Shown one piece after another: positions 44,650 to 54,241 of a DNA stretch of 59,726 nucleotides. Made by a program: the position numbers and the translations under genes. Location of the stretch: the NCBI GenBank assembly GCA_022791575.1, contig JAAVZI010000049.1:1-59726 (forward strand), written 5' to 3'. Source of the stretch: Lachnospiraceae bacterium (GTDB lineage Bacteria > Bacillota > Clostridia > Lachnospirales > Lachnospiraceae). Below the pieces are notes generated by a model. It had not been told where the DNA came from. It ran no database searches and worked only from the letters and a program-made list of their open reading frames with translations. Numbering within the stretch: position 1 is the stretch's first letter; each line of letters begins with the position of its first letter.

Positions 44650-45687
44650 CTAATGTTCATACATATCTAAAAACTTTTCCAAACAATACATCTGCCATTT
44701 TTGATTTCCAGTATACTTTGCCATATCCAGATTACTTTTAAATTCCGGCCTAACTGGTCCTCTCCAGTCTGCAAAATATGCATCCACAGGGCGGGGCATG
44801 GGGATTTTATCCGGTATCGGAATATCGGGATATTTCTTTGCAAATAATTCACGGATCAGGTATTTCGGTTCTCCATTTCTTACACGGTATAAATCTAATG
44901 GTTCCGCCATCTTAAGCCTGGCATATGGATCCAGATAAGATAACTCTGACACTTGAAAGGCATTCATGTAAGAACTGGAACTCTCAATTGAAAATACATC
45001 ATCCATAAATTTTAAAAAATCAATTTTATCTCCTCTGCGGTATCTCTCAAACAAATATTGCATATCAACAGATTCTGTCAAAACCTCTGCCGGATTGGTA
45101 AAAATGTAGCGTTTCATAAATTCATCAAATGTCCAGTCTTTGGACAGCAGCTGATCCATTCCTCCAAATACCAGATCACTGCTTTCTCCTACAATCATAA
45201 GTTCCACACCGTCTGCTTTCGCCTGCAGCGCCGCCTGAATAATCTGCGGTTCAATTGAATGCACAGGGGCTGCTTTCGCTTTCATTGCCATTTCCAGATA
45301 GTTTTCCACAGTATTCCAGTTGATATCAACATAATGCAGCCGCAATTGATAATAATCGGCATAATATTCCGCACGTTTTAACTCTTCTTTCTGTAGTTCT
45401 CCACCAAGAAAACGGAACGTATAAGCATCACAGCCATGCATATAAGAAGCTAAAATTGCTGAATCCATCCCGCCAGAAAGTAAAATCCCCTTTCTAACTG
45501 CACTGTTCTCTGAAAATGTCTGATGTATAGCCTTATCAATATCATCTGCAGTCTTTACTAATTCTCTTTGCTCATCCGGAATTGGAATGATATTTTGATG
45601 ATGCTGATTCTCATAAAACTCCTTATCCTCATCCTCAATATAACGAAATGCCATATAGGAACTCATACAATATTTTTTATCAACCAT
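44650..45687 (-). CDS. Asparagine-synthetase-like domain without glutaminase
   Basis: A 345-aa protein with the AsnB ATP-pyrophosphatase domain. The PP-loop reads LLSGGMDSAILASY (residues ~65-78), and ELMIVGESSDLVFGG continues the active site. The N-terminal Cys glutaminase domain of true AsnB is missing; the first 55 residues are short and unrelated. The enzyme should still adenylate a carboxylate but needs free ammonia or another amine as acceptor. This suggests amide formation on a capsule sugar acid or amino acid. AAAAGGATTAG precedes ATG 45687. Confidence 0.82.
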   Translation of the reverse strand: MVDKKYCMSSYMAFRYIEDEDKEFYENQHHQNIIPIPDEQRELVKTADDIDKAIHQTFSENSAVRKGILLSGGMDSAILASYMHGCDAYTFRFLGGELQKEELKRAEYYADYYQLRLHYVDINWNTVENYLEMAMKAKAAPVHSIEPQIIQAALQAKADGVELMIVGESSDLVFGGMDQLLSKDWTFDEFMKRYIFTNPAEVLTESVDMQYLFERYRRGDKIDFLKFMDDVFSIESSSSYMNAFQVSELSYLDPYARLKMAEPLDLYRVRNGEPKYLIRELFAKKYPDIPIPDKIPMPRPVDAYFADWRGPVRPEFKSNLDMAKYTGNQKWQMYCLEKFLDMYEH

Positions 45688-45734
45688 AACTAATCCTTTT
45701 CTCTATCCTGTTTATAGTGTATTATTCTTTTATT

Positions 45735-46160
45735 CTAATCTTGCTTATTGTCGCGGACATGTTCTAATGTTTTGGCAATAAGAGTAGAAGATACTCCCTT
45801 GGTATACGGAAAATAAATAATTTCAATACCGGCTTCTGCAAAGTCTTTTTCATACTCTTTCCACTTATCTGTATTAAACCAGTCATCCCCCACAAACAAT
45901 CTGGAGGCTTTTAATTTTTTACACATAAGAAGCTTGTCCATGTCTTCCTGCGGCACGGCTGCATCAACATATTTGATACTCCGTACAATTTCGATACGGT
46001 CTTCAAAGGGAATCATTGGACGTTTCCCTTTATATGTAACAAGGTCATCCGTAGTTACGCCTACAATTAATTTATCACACATCCCCTTTGCATTTTTCAG
46101 CAAATTTAAATGTCCGATATGAAATAAATCATAGACGCCTGCCGTATATCCAATTACCAT
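45735..46160 (-). CDS. TagD-like cytidylyltransferase
   Basis: A 141-aa nucleotidyltransferase with the HxGH and related motifs (GVYDLFHIGHLNLLK; VGVTTDDLVTYKGKRP; RSIKYVDAA). TagD and its relatives couple CTP to glycerol-3-phosphate, ethanolamine-phosphate or similar. ATG 46160 is chosen over 46181 because AAAGGAG lies between the two. It sits next to the ATP-grasp-HAD gene and close to LicD, consistent with making a CDP-linked donor. The donor could be CDP-glycerol or something less usual. Confidence 0.85.
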   Translation of the reverse strand: MVIGYTAGVYDLFHIGHLNLLKNAKGMCDKLIVGVTTDDLVTYKGKRPMIPFEDRIEIVRSIKYVDAAVPQEDMDKLLMCKKLKASRLFVGDDWFNTDKWKEYEKDFAEAGIEIIYFPYTKGVSSTLIAKTLEHVRDNKQD

Positions 46161-46239
46161 CTTTTCGCGCTCCTTTTCCATAACCTCATATTATTTTCCT
46201 AAAAACGGAAAACAAAATTTAGCTTTCATTTTAATCGCA

Positions 46240-47526
46240 TCACATTCTGCAGTCTATTAAACTTTCAACCATGTCTACATCAAAAACCGGTATCCCGCAT
46301 TCATTGTATACCTGCTTTCTTTCAGCAAAAGAATCATCAATAAAAACCGCCTTTTTTTCTTTAATATAATCCGTCTTTTTTTGTTCGTTCGAAAGAACAA
46401 AAATATCATCAAATAAATCTTCGGATATTTTATATGTTCTTAAATCTCTACGGATATCTCCCCTATGTTTCGTCAACAGATAAATTTTTTTACCTTCATT
46501 ACTTGCTTGATACAGGAATCTTATCAGATCTGTGTTCACTTTTCCTGATATTACAAGTGTATCATCAAAATCTAAATATACATAATCATATAAATAATCT
46601 ATTTCATATGCATTATAAAATGCCCGGTCTAACAAGATTCGATATCCGTTATCAATAATATCTACGTCATATCCCCAAAAATCAAACAGTGTAAGCAACG
46701 GAAAATTGATTCCCATATTTCTTGACAATCCCATTGTTCCCGGAATTCGCGGAGAAATTTCCATAAGCCGATATTCTCCCGCCTCATTCTTTTTAACCTG
46801 AAAAAACCATGCCCCACGAAACTTTAATTTTTGATTAATAATATCAGCGATAAGCTTTATTCTATGATCTATTTCCTGTTTTTCTGAACGTACACTAATC
46901 CCTGCCCTAATTCTTTGACGGTCACGAAGTTTAATCACCCGCAGCTTTCCACTATAATCTGTAAAACAATCTATAGTATACTCCATGCCTGGAAGATGTT
47001 CACATATTATTAATGAAGCGTCTTTACACAAAGCCTCTTCCAAATCATGCCTGGATTCAATAAGGCGAGCACCTTTTGAGCCTTGCCCAATCGCCGGTTT
47101 GACAAAAACAGGATATTTTTTTACCGCATCAACAGAAGTAAACGTCTCAGGTATAAATGATTCTCCTGCAAAAAAATTGTAAGTTTCTGCTTTTGATCGG
47201 CAAATTTTCACTGTCTTATGTTCGGTTATAATGACTTGTGCATGAATTTCAGTTATATGCTTGCTCATAAACATACATACGCTGTCATGTGCCGGATAAA
47301 TGCAGTCAATTCGTTCTCTCTCTATTACTTTATTCAGACATTTAATAAAATTCGCATCATGCACAAATGGTATATCTGTAATAAGATTTTTATAAACAAA
47401 TTCTGAATGATCCGTTACACTTGTACCTCCGTATATTTCCACAAATTTAGAATATTTTAAAGCATTTAATATTTCAAAAGCAATTTCTGTACCAGACGGA
47501 AAAATAAGTATTTTTTTAGGATTCAA
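46240..47526 (-). CDS. ATP-grasp ligase fused to HAD phosphatase domain
   Basis: A 428-aa two-domain enzyme. Residues ~1-310 form a carbamoyl-phosphate-synthase-like ATP-grasp ligase: KYPVFVKPAIGQGSKGARLI, IICEHLPGMEYTIDCF and the metal-site LMEISPRIPGTMG. Residues ~320-428 form a HAD hydrolase: YVYLDFDDTLVI (nucleophile Asp), LLTKHRGD and AVFIDDSFAERK. The start is TTG 47526 after AAAGGAGGGATAATT; the longer in-frame start is inside that ribosome site. The ligase should join a carboxylate to an amine or similar through an acyl phosphate, while the HAD part removes a phosphate. I know no standard capsule enzyme with this fusion. Confidence 0.82.
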   Translation of the reverse strand: MNPKKILIFPSGTEIAFEILNALKYSKFVEIYGGTSVTDHSEFVYKNLITDIPFVHDANFIKCLNKVIERERIDCIYPAHDSVCMFMSKHITEIHAQVIITEHKTVKICRSKAETYNFFAGESFIPETFTSVDAVKKYPVFVKPAIGQGSKGARLIESRHDLEEALCKDASLIICEHLPGMEYTIDCFTDYSGKLRVIKLRDRQRIRAGISVRSEKQEIDHRIKLIADIINQKLKFRGAWFFQVKKNEAGEYRLMEISPRIPGTMGLSRNMGINFPLLTLFDFWGYDVDIIDNGYRILLDRAFYNAYEIDYLYDYVYLDFDDTLVISGKVNTDLIRFLYQASNEGKKIYLLTKHRGDIRRDLRTYKISEDLFDDIFVLSNEQKKTDYIKEKKAVFIDDSFAERKQVYNECGIPVFDVDMVESLIDCRM

Positions 47527-47588
47527 AATTATCCCTCCTTTCAATAGACAATATAACCACTTAAGTGAGAGGCTTTTTCCATTTTATC

Positions 47589-49049
47589 TTACCTTTTTCT
47601 AAATATCCGGAACAATACAAGTTTCGCATTTTTCCACAAATATTCAAAAGAATCCATTTTCAAAAAAACAGAAAAAGCAAGATAAATAACTATGCCTGAT
47701 ACGACCTGTAAACACAGCGTCAAAAAATCCGCGAATCCCAATAACTCAATCTGTTTTACAGCCACTCCCATCAGTACCGCCAGCATAATATTCGAAAAAA
47801 TATCCTTTAATTGTTCAAAGTAACCATATCCCAGCAATTTTCTATTCGGCCATGCATTAATCAGCAGGCTTAATAGGCAGCTGACAAGCAGGCTATATGC
47901 CATTGCCATCACCCCAAACCACATGGTTGATAGGAGCAGAATGACACCTATCACTTTTTTGATAATTTCTAATTTCAGAAATATATCGCTGCGCCCCATT
48001 GCTTTCATTGCATTCAGATTCGCTGTATGGATCGGGTATAACATAAATGTAAAGCAGAAAATTCTCAGGAACGGCACGCAGGGCAGCCATTTTTCTGTAA
48101 TAAGAAGCCGGATTACTACGGGCGCCGTGGCTGCCAGCCCCATCATAAGCGGCGCTATGATATATGTGCTTGTCTTGATGGCACGCCTTGTCATTCCTTT
48201 TACCATACCCTTGTCTTCCTGCTGCTCGGACAGAACCGGAAAGAGGACGCTGTCAATGGAGGTATTCACATTTGTAATAATTAATTCCGGCACCTGGCGT
48301 CCCTTGTTATAAAATGCGAGGTTTGCCGATGAATACATTAATCCGATAATCAACTGCCGGATATTGTTATAGACTGTATCTAGCAGCGCTGAGGCAAGAA
48401 GCTTCCAGCCATATGAAAACAATCCTTTCAGACGTTCCATGGAAAATTCTCTCCGGGGCCTCCATTTCACTGTGATCCATAAAATAATTGTATCAATCAT
48501 GGTGTTAAAAATATGCTGTGCAACCAAGGACCACACGCCAAACCCCTGGTATGCCAGAGTGATTCCCAGAACCGCAGCTCCGACTGTTCCGCCCAGTGTG
48601 GAAAAGAAAAACCGTTTAAATAGCAGATTGCGAGCTACATATGCCTGCTGGACATTTTTTACTCCTGAAATCACCAGGGTCAGGCTCAGCACGCGAATGA
48701 CTGCCGTAAGCGAATCGTCTTTGTAAAATTTGGCAATCAGCGGAGCTGCCGCAAACATGATACAATATAGAACTATGCAGACGACTAAATTGAAATAAAA
48801 TACAGTTGAAAAATCCGTATCATCCGCATCTTTTTTCTGAATCAGGGCATTTCCCATTCCGCTGTCCACAAACACCTGTAAAATCACCATAAAAACCATA
48901 ACAAGCGCTATTGTTCCATACACTTCCGGTGCAAGCAGGCGCGCAAGCACAAGCGAGACAATAAACGACACCCCCTGCGCCCCGCATCGTTCTGCAAAAC
49001 GCCATAAAAATCCTGAAAATGTTTTCTGACGCAGGTTGTCATTATCCAT
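47589..49049 (-). CDS. Wzx-like lipopolysaccharide/capsule flippase
   Basis: A 486-aa MOP-superfamily exporter with twelve to fourteen predicted helices. Family features include RFAERCGAQGVSFIVSLVLA at the N terminus and the mid-protein LLASALLDTVYNNIRQLIIG. It should flip the lipid-linked repeat unit across the membrane for polymerisation. The start at 49049 overlaps the end of the upstream glycosyltransferase gene by eight bases, which suggests translational coupling. The EpsG/Wzy-like protein at 52348 is the likely polymerase. Confidence 0.92.
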   Translation of the reverse strand: MDNDNLRQKTFSGFLWRFAERCGAQGVSFIVSLVLARLLAPEVYGTIALVMVFMVILQVFVDSGMGNALIQKKDADDTDFSTVFYFNLVVCIVLYCIMFAAAPLIAKFYKDDSLTAVIRVLSLTLVISGVKNVQQAYVARNLLFKRFFFSTLGGTVGAAVLGITLAYQGFGVWSLVAQHIFNTMIDTIILWITVKWRPRREFSMERLKGLFSYGWKLLASALLDTVYNNIRQLIIGLMYSSANLAFYNKGRQVPELIITNVNTSIDSVLFPVLSEQQEDKGMVKGMTRRAIKTSTYIIAPLMMGLAATAPVVIRLLITEKWLPCVPFLRIFCFTFMLYPIHTANLNAMKAMGRSDIFLKLEIIKKVIGVILLLSTMWFGVMAMAYSLLVSCLLSLLINAWPNRKLLGYGYFEQLKDIFSNIMLAVLMGVAVKQIELLGFADFLTLCLQVVSGIVIYLAFSVFLKMDSFEYLWKNAKLVLFRIFRKR

Positions 49050-50052
49050 GTTTTTTATCCTTTATGATTTTATATAATTTGAATAGAATTGGTATTTTAC
49101 ATTCAAGAAATATTTTTATCTTCCCCTTCCTGCTTAATGCAGCCCACAAATTGTGATTCTCTTTTTTTCGCACTGTATCATAATCTTTTGTTAATATGGC
49201 AAGTTGAAATTTATAAATCTTATGTGCACTATACAATACACTTGAGTACTGAAAATTTGTATATTCATTTACGGCTTCTATAAATTCAAGTAATATTTTT
49301 TTCTCTTTAATACTTTCCGTTGTATTTCTCATTTGCAGAGTATACGAACCTTCTACTCCATAGCGATACACAGACATGATATCTGGCAGATATCTTACTT
49401 TTCCATTTAACAAAAGATAGATAATTACTGCCCAATCTCCAAATCCTTTTGCCTTATAGAAAAAATCCGGACGCGGATCTGAATAAATTGTTCGATAATA
49501 TTGTCCCCTGCAGAAAAACGAAGAGGTCTGACACACAGTACCGCTTCCATTCTGAACTGCTTCACTAAAAGTAATATCATAGGGTTTAGTAGAACTATTA
49601 ATAACCCTGAATTGACATGTTGCTTCTGCAGGAGTAATTAGATCATCTATTTTGGTATTATGGACGCATGCAACATAGTCTGGATTTTTTTCTAGAAAAT
49701 CCACCTGCTTCTGTAGTTTATAACAATCAATCCAATAATCATCTCCCTCACAGGTTGCAACGTATTTGCCCTTTATAAGAGGGAGGCATGACATTATTAC
49801 CGCTTTGCCCTGTAAACGCAGTTTTGAAAATTGATTCTCTGTCTGATATACAGGCTTGATTATATTTGGATACTTTTGCTCGTATTCCCTGAGAATATCT
49901 GCTGTATGATCAGTGGAAGCATCATCATGTACAATCACTTCATAACTGAAATCTGTTTTCTGACTAAGAAACCCTTCCAGAGCATCTTTAATATATTTTT
50001 CATGATTATAGGTAATACATACAATACTGACCATGATTTCCTTTTGATTCAT
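49042..50052 (-). CDS. GT2-family glycosyltransferase
   Basis: A 336-aa GT-A-fold transferase. The N terminus (MVSIVCITYNHEKYIKDAL), the donor-site EVIVHDDASTDHTADIL and ATCEGDDYWID place it in the GT2 subgroup of capsule enzymes. AGAAAGGAGCTAGG precedes ATG 50052. The C-terminal half is helical and may hold the acceptor site. Its sugar specificity cannot be read. Confidence 0.9.
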   Translation of the reverse strand: MNQKEIMVSIVCITYNHEKYIKDALEGFLSQKTDFSYEVIVHDDASTDHTADILREYEQKYPNIIKPVYQTENQFSKLRLQGKAVIMSCLPLIKGKYVATCEGDDYWIDCYKLQKQVDFLEKNPDYVACVHNTKIDDLITPAEATCQFRVINSSTKPYDITFSEAVQNGSGTVCQTSSFFCRGQYYRTIYSDPRPDFFYKAKGFGDWAVIIYLLLNGKVRYLPDIMSVYRYGVEGSYTLQMRNTTESIKEKKILLEFIEAVNEYTNFQYSSVLYSAHKIYKFQLAILTKDYDTVRKKENHNLWAALSRKGKIKIFLECKIPILFKLYKIIKDKKHG

Positions 50053-50155
50053 TCCTAGCTCCTTTCTGTATGGTTAGCACATATAATATAGAATTACATA
50101 ATCCCACCGCAATGTTTTTAATCTGAAATATTTTCATTTATAACTGTTCTGTCAG

Positions 50156-50369
50156 TTATAGGAAGTAGTTATATTGGGAGAAATTTGATTCCAGAATTAT
50201 AACCATACGTTCAATAATTTCCACAGTATTATCTGTGGAACAGTCATTTACAACAAGCAATTTCAGATTCTGGAATGTCTGCTGCAGTATGCTATCTATT
50301 GTGGGCTATATGGTGCTCGCCATTATTTATGGGAAGTATAATGCTTAATTTTTTATTAGTTACTGGCAT
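50156..50369 (-). pseudogene. Truncated, frameshifted GT2 glycosyltransferase fragment
   Basis: On the minus strand from 50369, MPVTNKKLSIILPINNGEHH begins like a GT2 enzyme and hits a stop after 25 codons. In another frame the next stretch continues as DSILQQTFQNLKLLVVND, CSTDNTVEIIERM and then stops at 50156. The fragment therefore has one frameshift and has lost about four fifths of the enzyme. It fills most of the 345-base gap 50053-50397. Confidence 0.75.
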
Positions 50370-50397
50370 AATACTCGTCCCTGAATGAAATCTTTGT

Positions 50398-51369
50398 TTA
50401 AGTTTTTTTGTCTGGAACCAATATGAAATATAGTTTTGGCGAAATGGTAAAAACCAAGGCTTTCAATGAGTGTTGAATGAGGAAATCTTGCCTACAGCAT
50501 TTTCGTGCATAGCGCCAGTGCAGCTTTTGGCCATCCTTAAATGCTTTCTGGTTCTCAGCTATGGTCATGTCCATACCATGAAAGGCAGTCGAAAGGATGG
50601 CCCGCATTCCTTGTACGACACGCCATGAAAGTTTTGTTTCTCCAAGGGACAGAAAATAATCAGTCCTAGCTCCAAAGGCTTCTAGTACCTGTAGACGTCT
50701 TCTGTCGTAAGGTTTGTTCATAATGCTGCCAGGGTGTTGTATATAGTAATATAAAGTCCGTTGTACTATAGAGATATTATTACATTGTGAAATAATTTTA
50801 TGGATAACAAATTCATCTTCATGAAGTTTTCCTTTTGGATAACGCACATTTTCAAACAGGCTTTTTTTGTATAATTTATTACAGGCAACCACATAAGGGA
50901 TGCTTGAATCTGCATACAGCTCATACCAATATTCTTTACGAGAAAGTTTTTTGTCTTCTAACTTCCATTCAGGTTCTTCAGTTATGTTTCCTGTTTCATC
51001 TACTTTTATCAGGTCACATAGCGCCAGATCTGTATGGTCATTTTGCAGACGTTCCAATAAGAGCTGTACCATTTCTTTGTCAATATAATCGTCGCCGTCA
51101 ATAAAAAGCAGGAATTCACCTGTGGCATTGTCAATGCCTGTATTCCGTGCATCGGATAAGCCACTATTTTCTTTATGAATGACATGGATCCTGTTATCTG
51201 AATTAGCATATTGATCGCATAATAATCCGCTGTTATCGGAGGAACCATCATCTATTAATATAATTTCTAGATTGGAGTAGGTTTGTTGTTGTATGCTTTT
51301 TACAGAATGCGGCAAATAATTTTCTATATTATATACAGGAACAATAATTGTAACTTTACTTTTTTCCAT
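50398..51369 (-). CDS. GT2-family glycosyltransferase
   Basis: A 323-aa GT2 enzyme: VTIIVPVYNIENYLPHSVKS, LEIILIDDGSSDNSG and LLFIDGDDYIDKEM give the nucleotide-sugar and metal sites. The conserved QxxQ-type variation is absent in the C-terminal half. The next gene downstream in the operon is the GT2 fragment. The 11-base gap to the upstream GT2 gene suggests one transcript. Donor sugar unknown. Confidence 0.9.
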   Translation of the reverse strand: MEKSKVTIIVPVYNIENYLPHSVKSIQQQTYSNLEIILIDDGSSDNSGLLCDQYANSDNRIHVIHKENSGLSDARNTGIDNATGEFLLFIDGDDYIDKEMVQLLLERLQNDHTDLALCDLIKVDETGNITEEPEWKLEDKKLSRKEYWYELYADSSIPYVVACNKLYKKSLFENVRYPKGKLHEDEFVIHKIISQCNNISIVQRTLYYYIQHPGSIMNKPYDRRRLQVLEAFGARTDYFLSLGETKLSWRVVQGMRAILSTAFHGMDMTIAENQKAFKDGQKLHWRYARKCCRQDFLIQHSLKALVFTISPKLYFILVPDKKT

Positions 51370-51380
51370 ATAAGTGGCCC

Positions 51381-52346
51381 CTATCTTTTTACGTAGTATT
51401 CAAGAATTTTTTTTAATTTTTGGTATATACGAGGTGAAATAGCAAGCAGCAGAAAACGAAGATTTGCATTTATGCTCTCAAAAGAAAACCATTTCTCTCG
51501 TCGATACCATGTACGGTATTGTTTTTTTAATAGATTCTTTGTTACTTTAGTGGATTTGGGGGGAAGTTTTAATAATACTTCTGCATATTTTTTTACCATA
51601 AAATGTGAAACGTATTTCTCTGTCTGCGATATAGACTTTAGAATTTTTTCTGCTGTTTGTTCATGTACTTTCAATGCTTTGATGTCATTTTCATTAAAAT
51701 TTTTTCTGCTGGCACTGCCTGAACGCTCCCTTCTATAATATAAAGCATGTTGATTAAAACCGATGGACATTACTTCTAGCAGAATATCGCGTGCTGTTAT
51801 TTCATCTTCCGCAATTTTTATTCCCTCTGGAAAAAGGTGTTTGTCAATCATTGATTTCTTATATAGCCTTCCAGCAGTAGATACAGAGTTATTTAAGAAA
51901 TCAATTATGGCTGATTTTCTATCAAAAAGCTGATTTTTCTTATATGGATAAACACATCGTCGTTGTCTGCCTGTATCGTCTATTATAATGTGGTTTGCAA
52001 ATACCATATCTACCCCATCCGCTTGATACTGATCATATAATTCCTCTACAAAGTCTAAACTTAGCCAATCATCGCCATCAACAAAAATGCAGTAATTGCC
52101 TTTCATGATATTGATAGCATAGTTTCTTGCTTTGGATACCCCTTCATTTTGTTTGTGAAACACAATAATTCTGGAGTCTTTTTTGGCATATTGCTCACAA
52201 ATGTCTTTAGTTTTATCTGTGGAACCATCATTAACTAGAATTATTTCCAGGTTCTTATAGGTTTGATTAATAATGCTATCCAGACATTGGTTTAAATAAG
52301 GTGCAACATTATAAACAGGTACGATAATACTGATAAGTTCATTCAT
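51381..52346 (-). CDS. GT2-family glycosyltransferase
   Basis: A 321-aa GT2 enzyme: LISIIVPVYNVAPYLNQCLD, LEIILVNDGSTDKTK and CIFVDGDDWLSLDF. ATG 52346 after GGGAGGAGGCAATTAAT is preferred to the longer start at 52400, which lies inside the polymerase gene. The polymerase stop codon is one base before this start, so translation is probably coupled. It is a near neighbour in sequence to the enzymes at 50398 and 54242, suggesting duplication within the locus. Confidence 0.9.
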   Translation of the reverse strand: MNELISIIVPVYNVAPYLNQCLDSIINQTYKNLEIILVNDGSTDKTKDICEQYAKKDSRIIVFHKQNEGVSKARNYAINIMKGNYCIFVDGDDWLSLDFVEELYDQYQADGVDMVFANHIIIDDTGRQRRCVYPYKKNQLFDRKSAIIDFLNNSVSTAGRLYKKSMIDKHLFPEGIKIAEDEITARDILLEVMSIGFNQHALYYRRERSGSASRKNFNENDIKALKVHEQTAEKILKSISQTEKYVSHFMVKKYAEVLLKLPPKSTKVTKNLLKKQYRTWYRREKWFSFESINANLRFLLLAISPRIYQKLKKILEYYVKR

Positions 52347-52347
52347 A

Positions 52348-53511
52348 TTAATTGCCTCCTCCCAAGGATATCCATGCAAATGGGTAGGTTTTTGAAGCAT
52401 TTAAAATTACATAGTTAAATAGATACCAGACCAGACTAAAACCAATATAATAAAGTTTTAGCAGTTTTTTGTTTTTATTACTGTCCACCGCGGCAATCAA
52501 ACATGGAACTGCTGCACATAAATATAGCTCTGCCAGCCTTAGTGGCCTTGAAATCCATTGATTGTAATATCCTAGAAAGCGAAATGGTATATATAATAAA
52601 GTTAGGATAAATAAAATTTGTATTTTTTCTGATTTTTTTCTGGCTTTCCTCCAGAAAATGATCAATGGTATAAACATAGGAATAACAAAGAGCCAGATTC
52701 CCCAGCCATATGCAGCACTTTCATTAATGCCATAGTTATTAAAATAACGTTCCAGAAACGTAAAACGTGATATCAGTTTTAGCAGTTCATCCAATTCGAT
52801 GATAATAAGGAAAAACGCTATTACTATAACTGTCAGCGCAGGTTTCTTCATGGTTTTATTGTTAAAAATATTGACTGCATAAAATAAAAGTGCAATAAAT
52901 ATAATGTTATGAAACAAAAGTGCAAACAAACATACAAGTATATAAAGCAACGGCTTTTTCTCCAATAGGAATCTTAAGGCATAAAAACAGATAGCCGCTC
53001 CTATTGAAAACCGAATACCATTTAATCCATAGCCATACTGGATCATGTAAAAGAGGTACATGCCCAATGCCATGTTAATGTCGTATTTTTTATGAAACCA
53101 GACCAATCCTCTCCACATGAAAAATATAATCAGAAATTCGCTGATGAAATTGGCCCATATAAATGATCCGCCCAGTCTATATACAATTCGGCAAATACAC
53201 CAATAACCATATTCAATGTTAAAGGTAATGGTTCCTTTATACTGCATGTATTCTTTCAGGCTGTATCGTTTTATCGCATTGAAAATTCTCTGATAGGACA
53301 GGTAATCGGTTCCAACATTACTGGCTCTGAAAGCAGCTATCAAAACAGGAGGAAGAAGGATCAATACAATCCAAAACAGATTTTCCAGCCGTCGTTCTCC
53401 TCTAATATGAATATTTTCCATATTTTTTCTATCCATATTTTTTTGATATCTGCTAAGTCCAAATATACTGATTGCAAAAGTTGTTGCATATACACTTATT
53501 GAATACAACAT
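52348..53511 (-). CDS. EpsG/Wzy-like polysaccharide polymerase
   Basis: A 387-aa membrane protein with about ten helices. The segment AAFRASNVGTDYLSYQRIFN early in the protein is the signature of the EpsG family, and LFHNIIFIALLFYA is typical of its later loop. EpsG-type proteins join repeat units in a Wzx/Wzy-type pathway. GGAGAATGTGTAAATT precedes ATG 53511. Together with the Wzx-like gene it makes the assembly branch of this locus. Confidence 0.85.
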   Translation of the reverse strand: MLYSISVYATTFAISIFGLSRYQKNMDRKNMENIHIRGERRLENLFWIVLILLPPVLIAAFRASNVGTDYLSYQRIFNAIKRYSLKEYMQYKGTITFNIEYGYWCICRIVYRLGGSFIWANFISEFLIIFFMWRGLVWFHKKYDINMALGMYLFYMIQYGYGLNGIRFSIGAAICFYALRFLLEKKPLLYILVCLFALLFHNIIFIALLFYAVNIFNNKTMKKPALTVIVIAFFLIIIELDELLKLISRFTFLERYFNNYGINESAAYGWGIWLFVIPMFIPLIIFWRKARKKSEKIQILFILTLLYIPFRFLGYYNQWISRPLRLAELYLCAAVPCLIAAVDSNKNKKLLKLYYIGFSLVWYLFNYVILNASKTYPFAWISLGGGN

Positions 53512-53536
53512 AATTTACACATTCTCCAAACTTTAT

Positions 53537-54205
53537 CTATTCAATACAGTTTCTTAATTTTCTTATATCATCCTGCATTCGGTTGTCATTTCTAAAAATA
53601 CTGGATGTACCAGCAACGAAAAGTCCAGCACCTAATTTTCTTAATATCTGAGCATGTTCAAAGCTGATATTTCCATCAACTTCTATTAGAAGATTTTTAT
53701 AACCTTGAGAATCCAAGTATTTTTTTAGTTTTTCTACTTTACGGATACAGCTTCTGACTAGTTTCTGGCCAGCAAATCCGGGATTCACAGTTAGAACTGT
53801 AATTCCATCAATATAATCCAGCACTTCTTCGATACAGTAAACAGGAGTTCCGGGATTAATGGCAAGTAATACGTTGGCCTGATATTTGCGGGCTTCTTCC
53901 AGAACTTTTTGCAGTTGGCGTGTACTTTCGTAGTGGATAATAATATTATCTTCTTTTTGAATCCCAAGCCAGGACAGCTTTTCATCTGGACGTTCTACCA
54001 TAAGATGTAAGTCTAGTGGTATACTGGTTAATTCGCGCAGAGCTCGAATATAATCCACGCCCAGTCCCAAATTAGGGACAAAAGAACCATCCATTACATC
54101 AATATGCAGATACTCAATTTGTTCTGCTTCAAACAGTCGGACCACTTCTTTTAAATTTACAAGATTCGCGCACATCATGGAGGCGGCTATCATTCCTTTT
54201 GGCAT
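53537..54205 (-). CDS. rpe: Ribulose-phosphate 3-epimerase
   Basis: A 222-aa TIM-barrel epimerase that interconverts D-ribulose-5-phosphate and D-xylulose-5-phosphate. Family motifs are present: HIDVMDGSFVPNLGLG, DLHLMVERPD, TVNPGFAGQKLV and LIEVDGNISFEHA. The metal His and Asp residues and the two catalytic Asp residues are conserved. A second rpe is expected elsewhere for central metabolism, so this copy is probably dedicated to supplying a pentulose phosphate for the CDP-pentitol genes 55467-57240. Confidence 0.92.
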   Translation of the reverse strand: MPKGMIAASMMCANLVNLKEVVRLFEAEQIEYLHIDVMDGSFVPNLGLGVDYIRALRELTSIPLDLHLMVERPDEKLSWLGIQKEDNIIIHYESTRQLQKVLEEARKYQANVLLAINPGTPVYCIEEVLDYIDGITVLTVNPGFAGQKLVRSCIRKVEKLKKYLDSQGYKNLLIEVDGNISFEHAQILRKLGAGLFVAGTSSIFRNDNRMQDDIRKLRNCIE

Positions 54206-54241
54206 TTTTTCACCTCTTACATTCTTAATTTTTATATTGTG

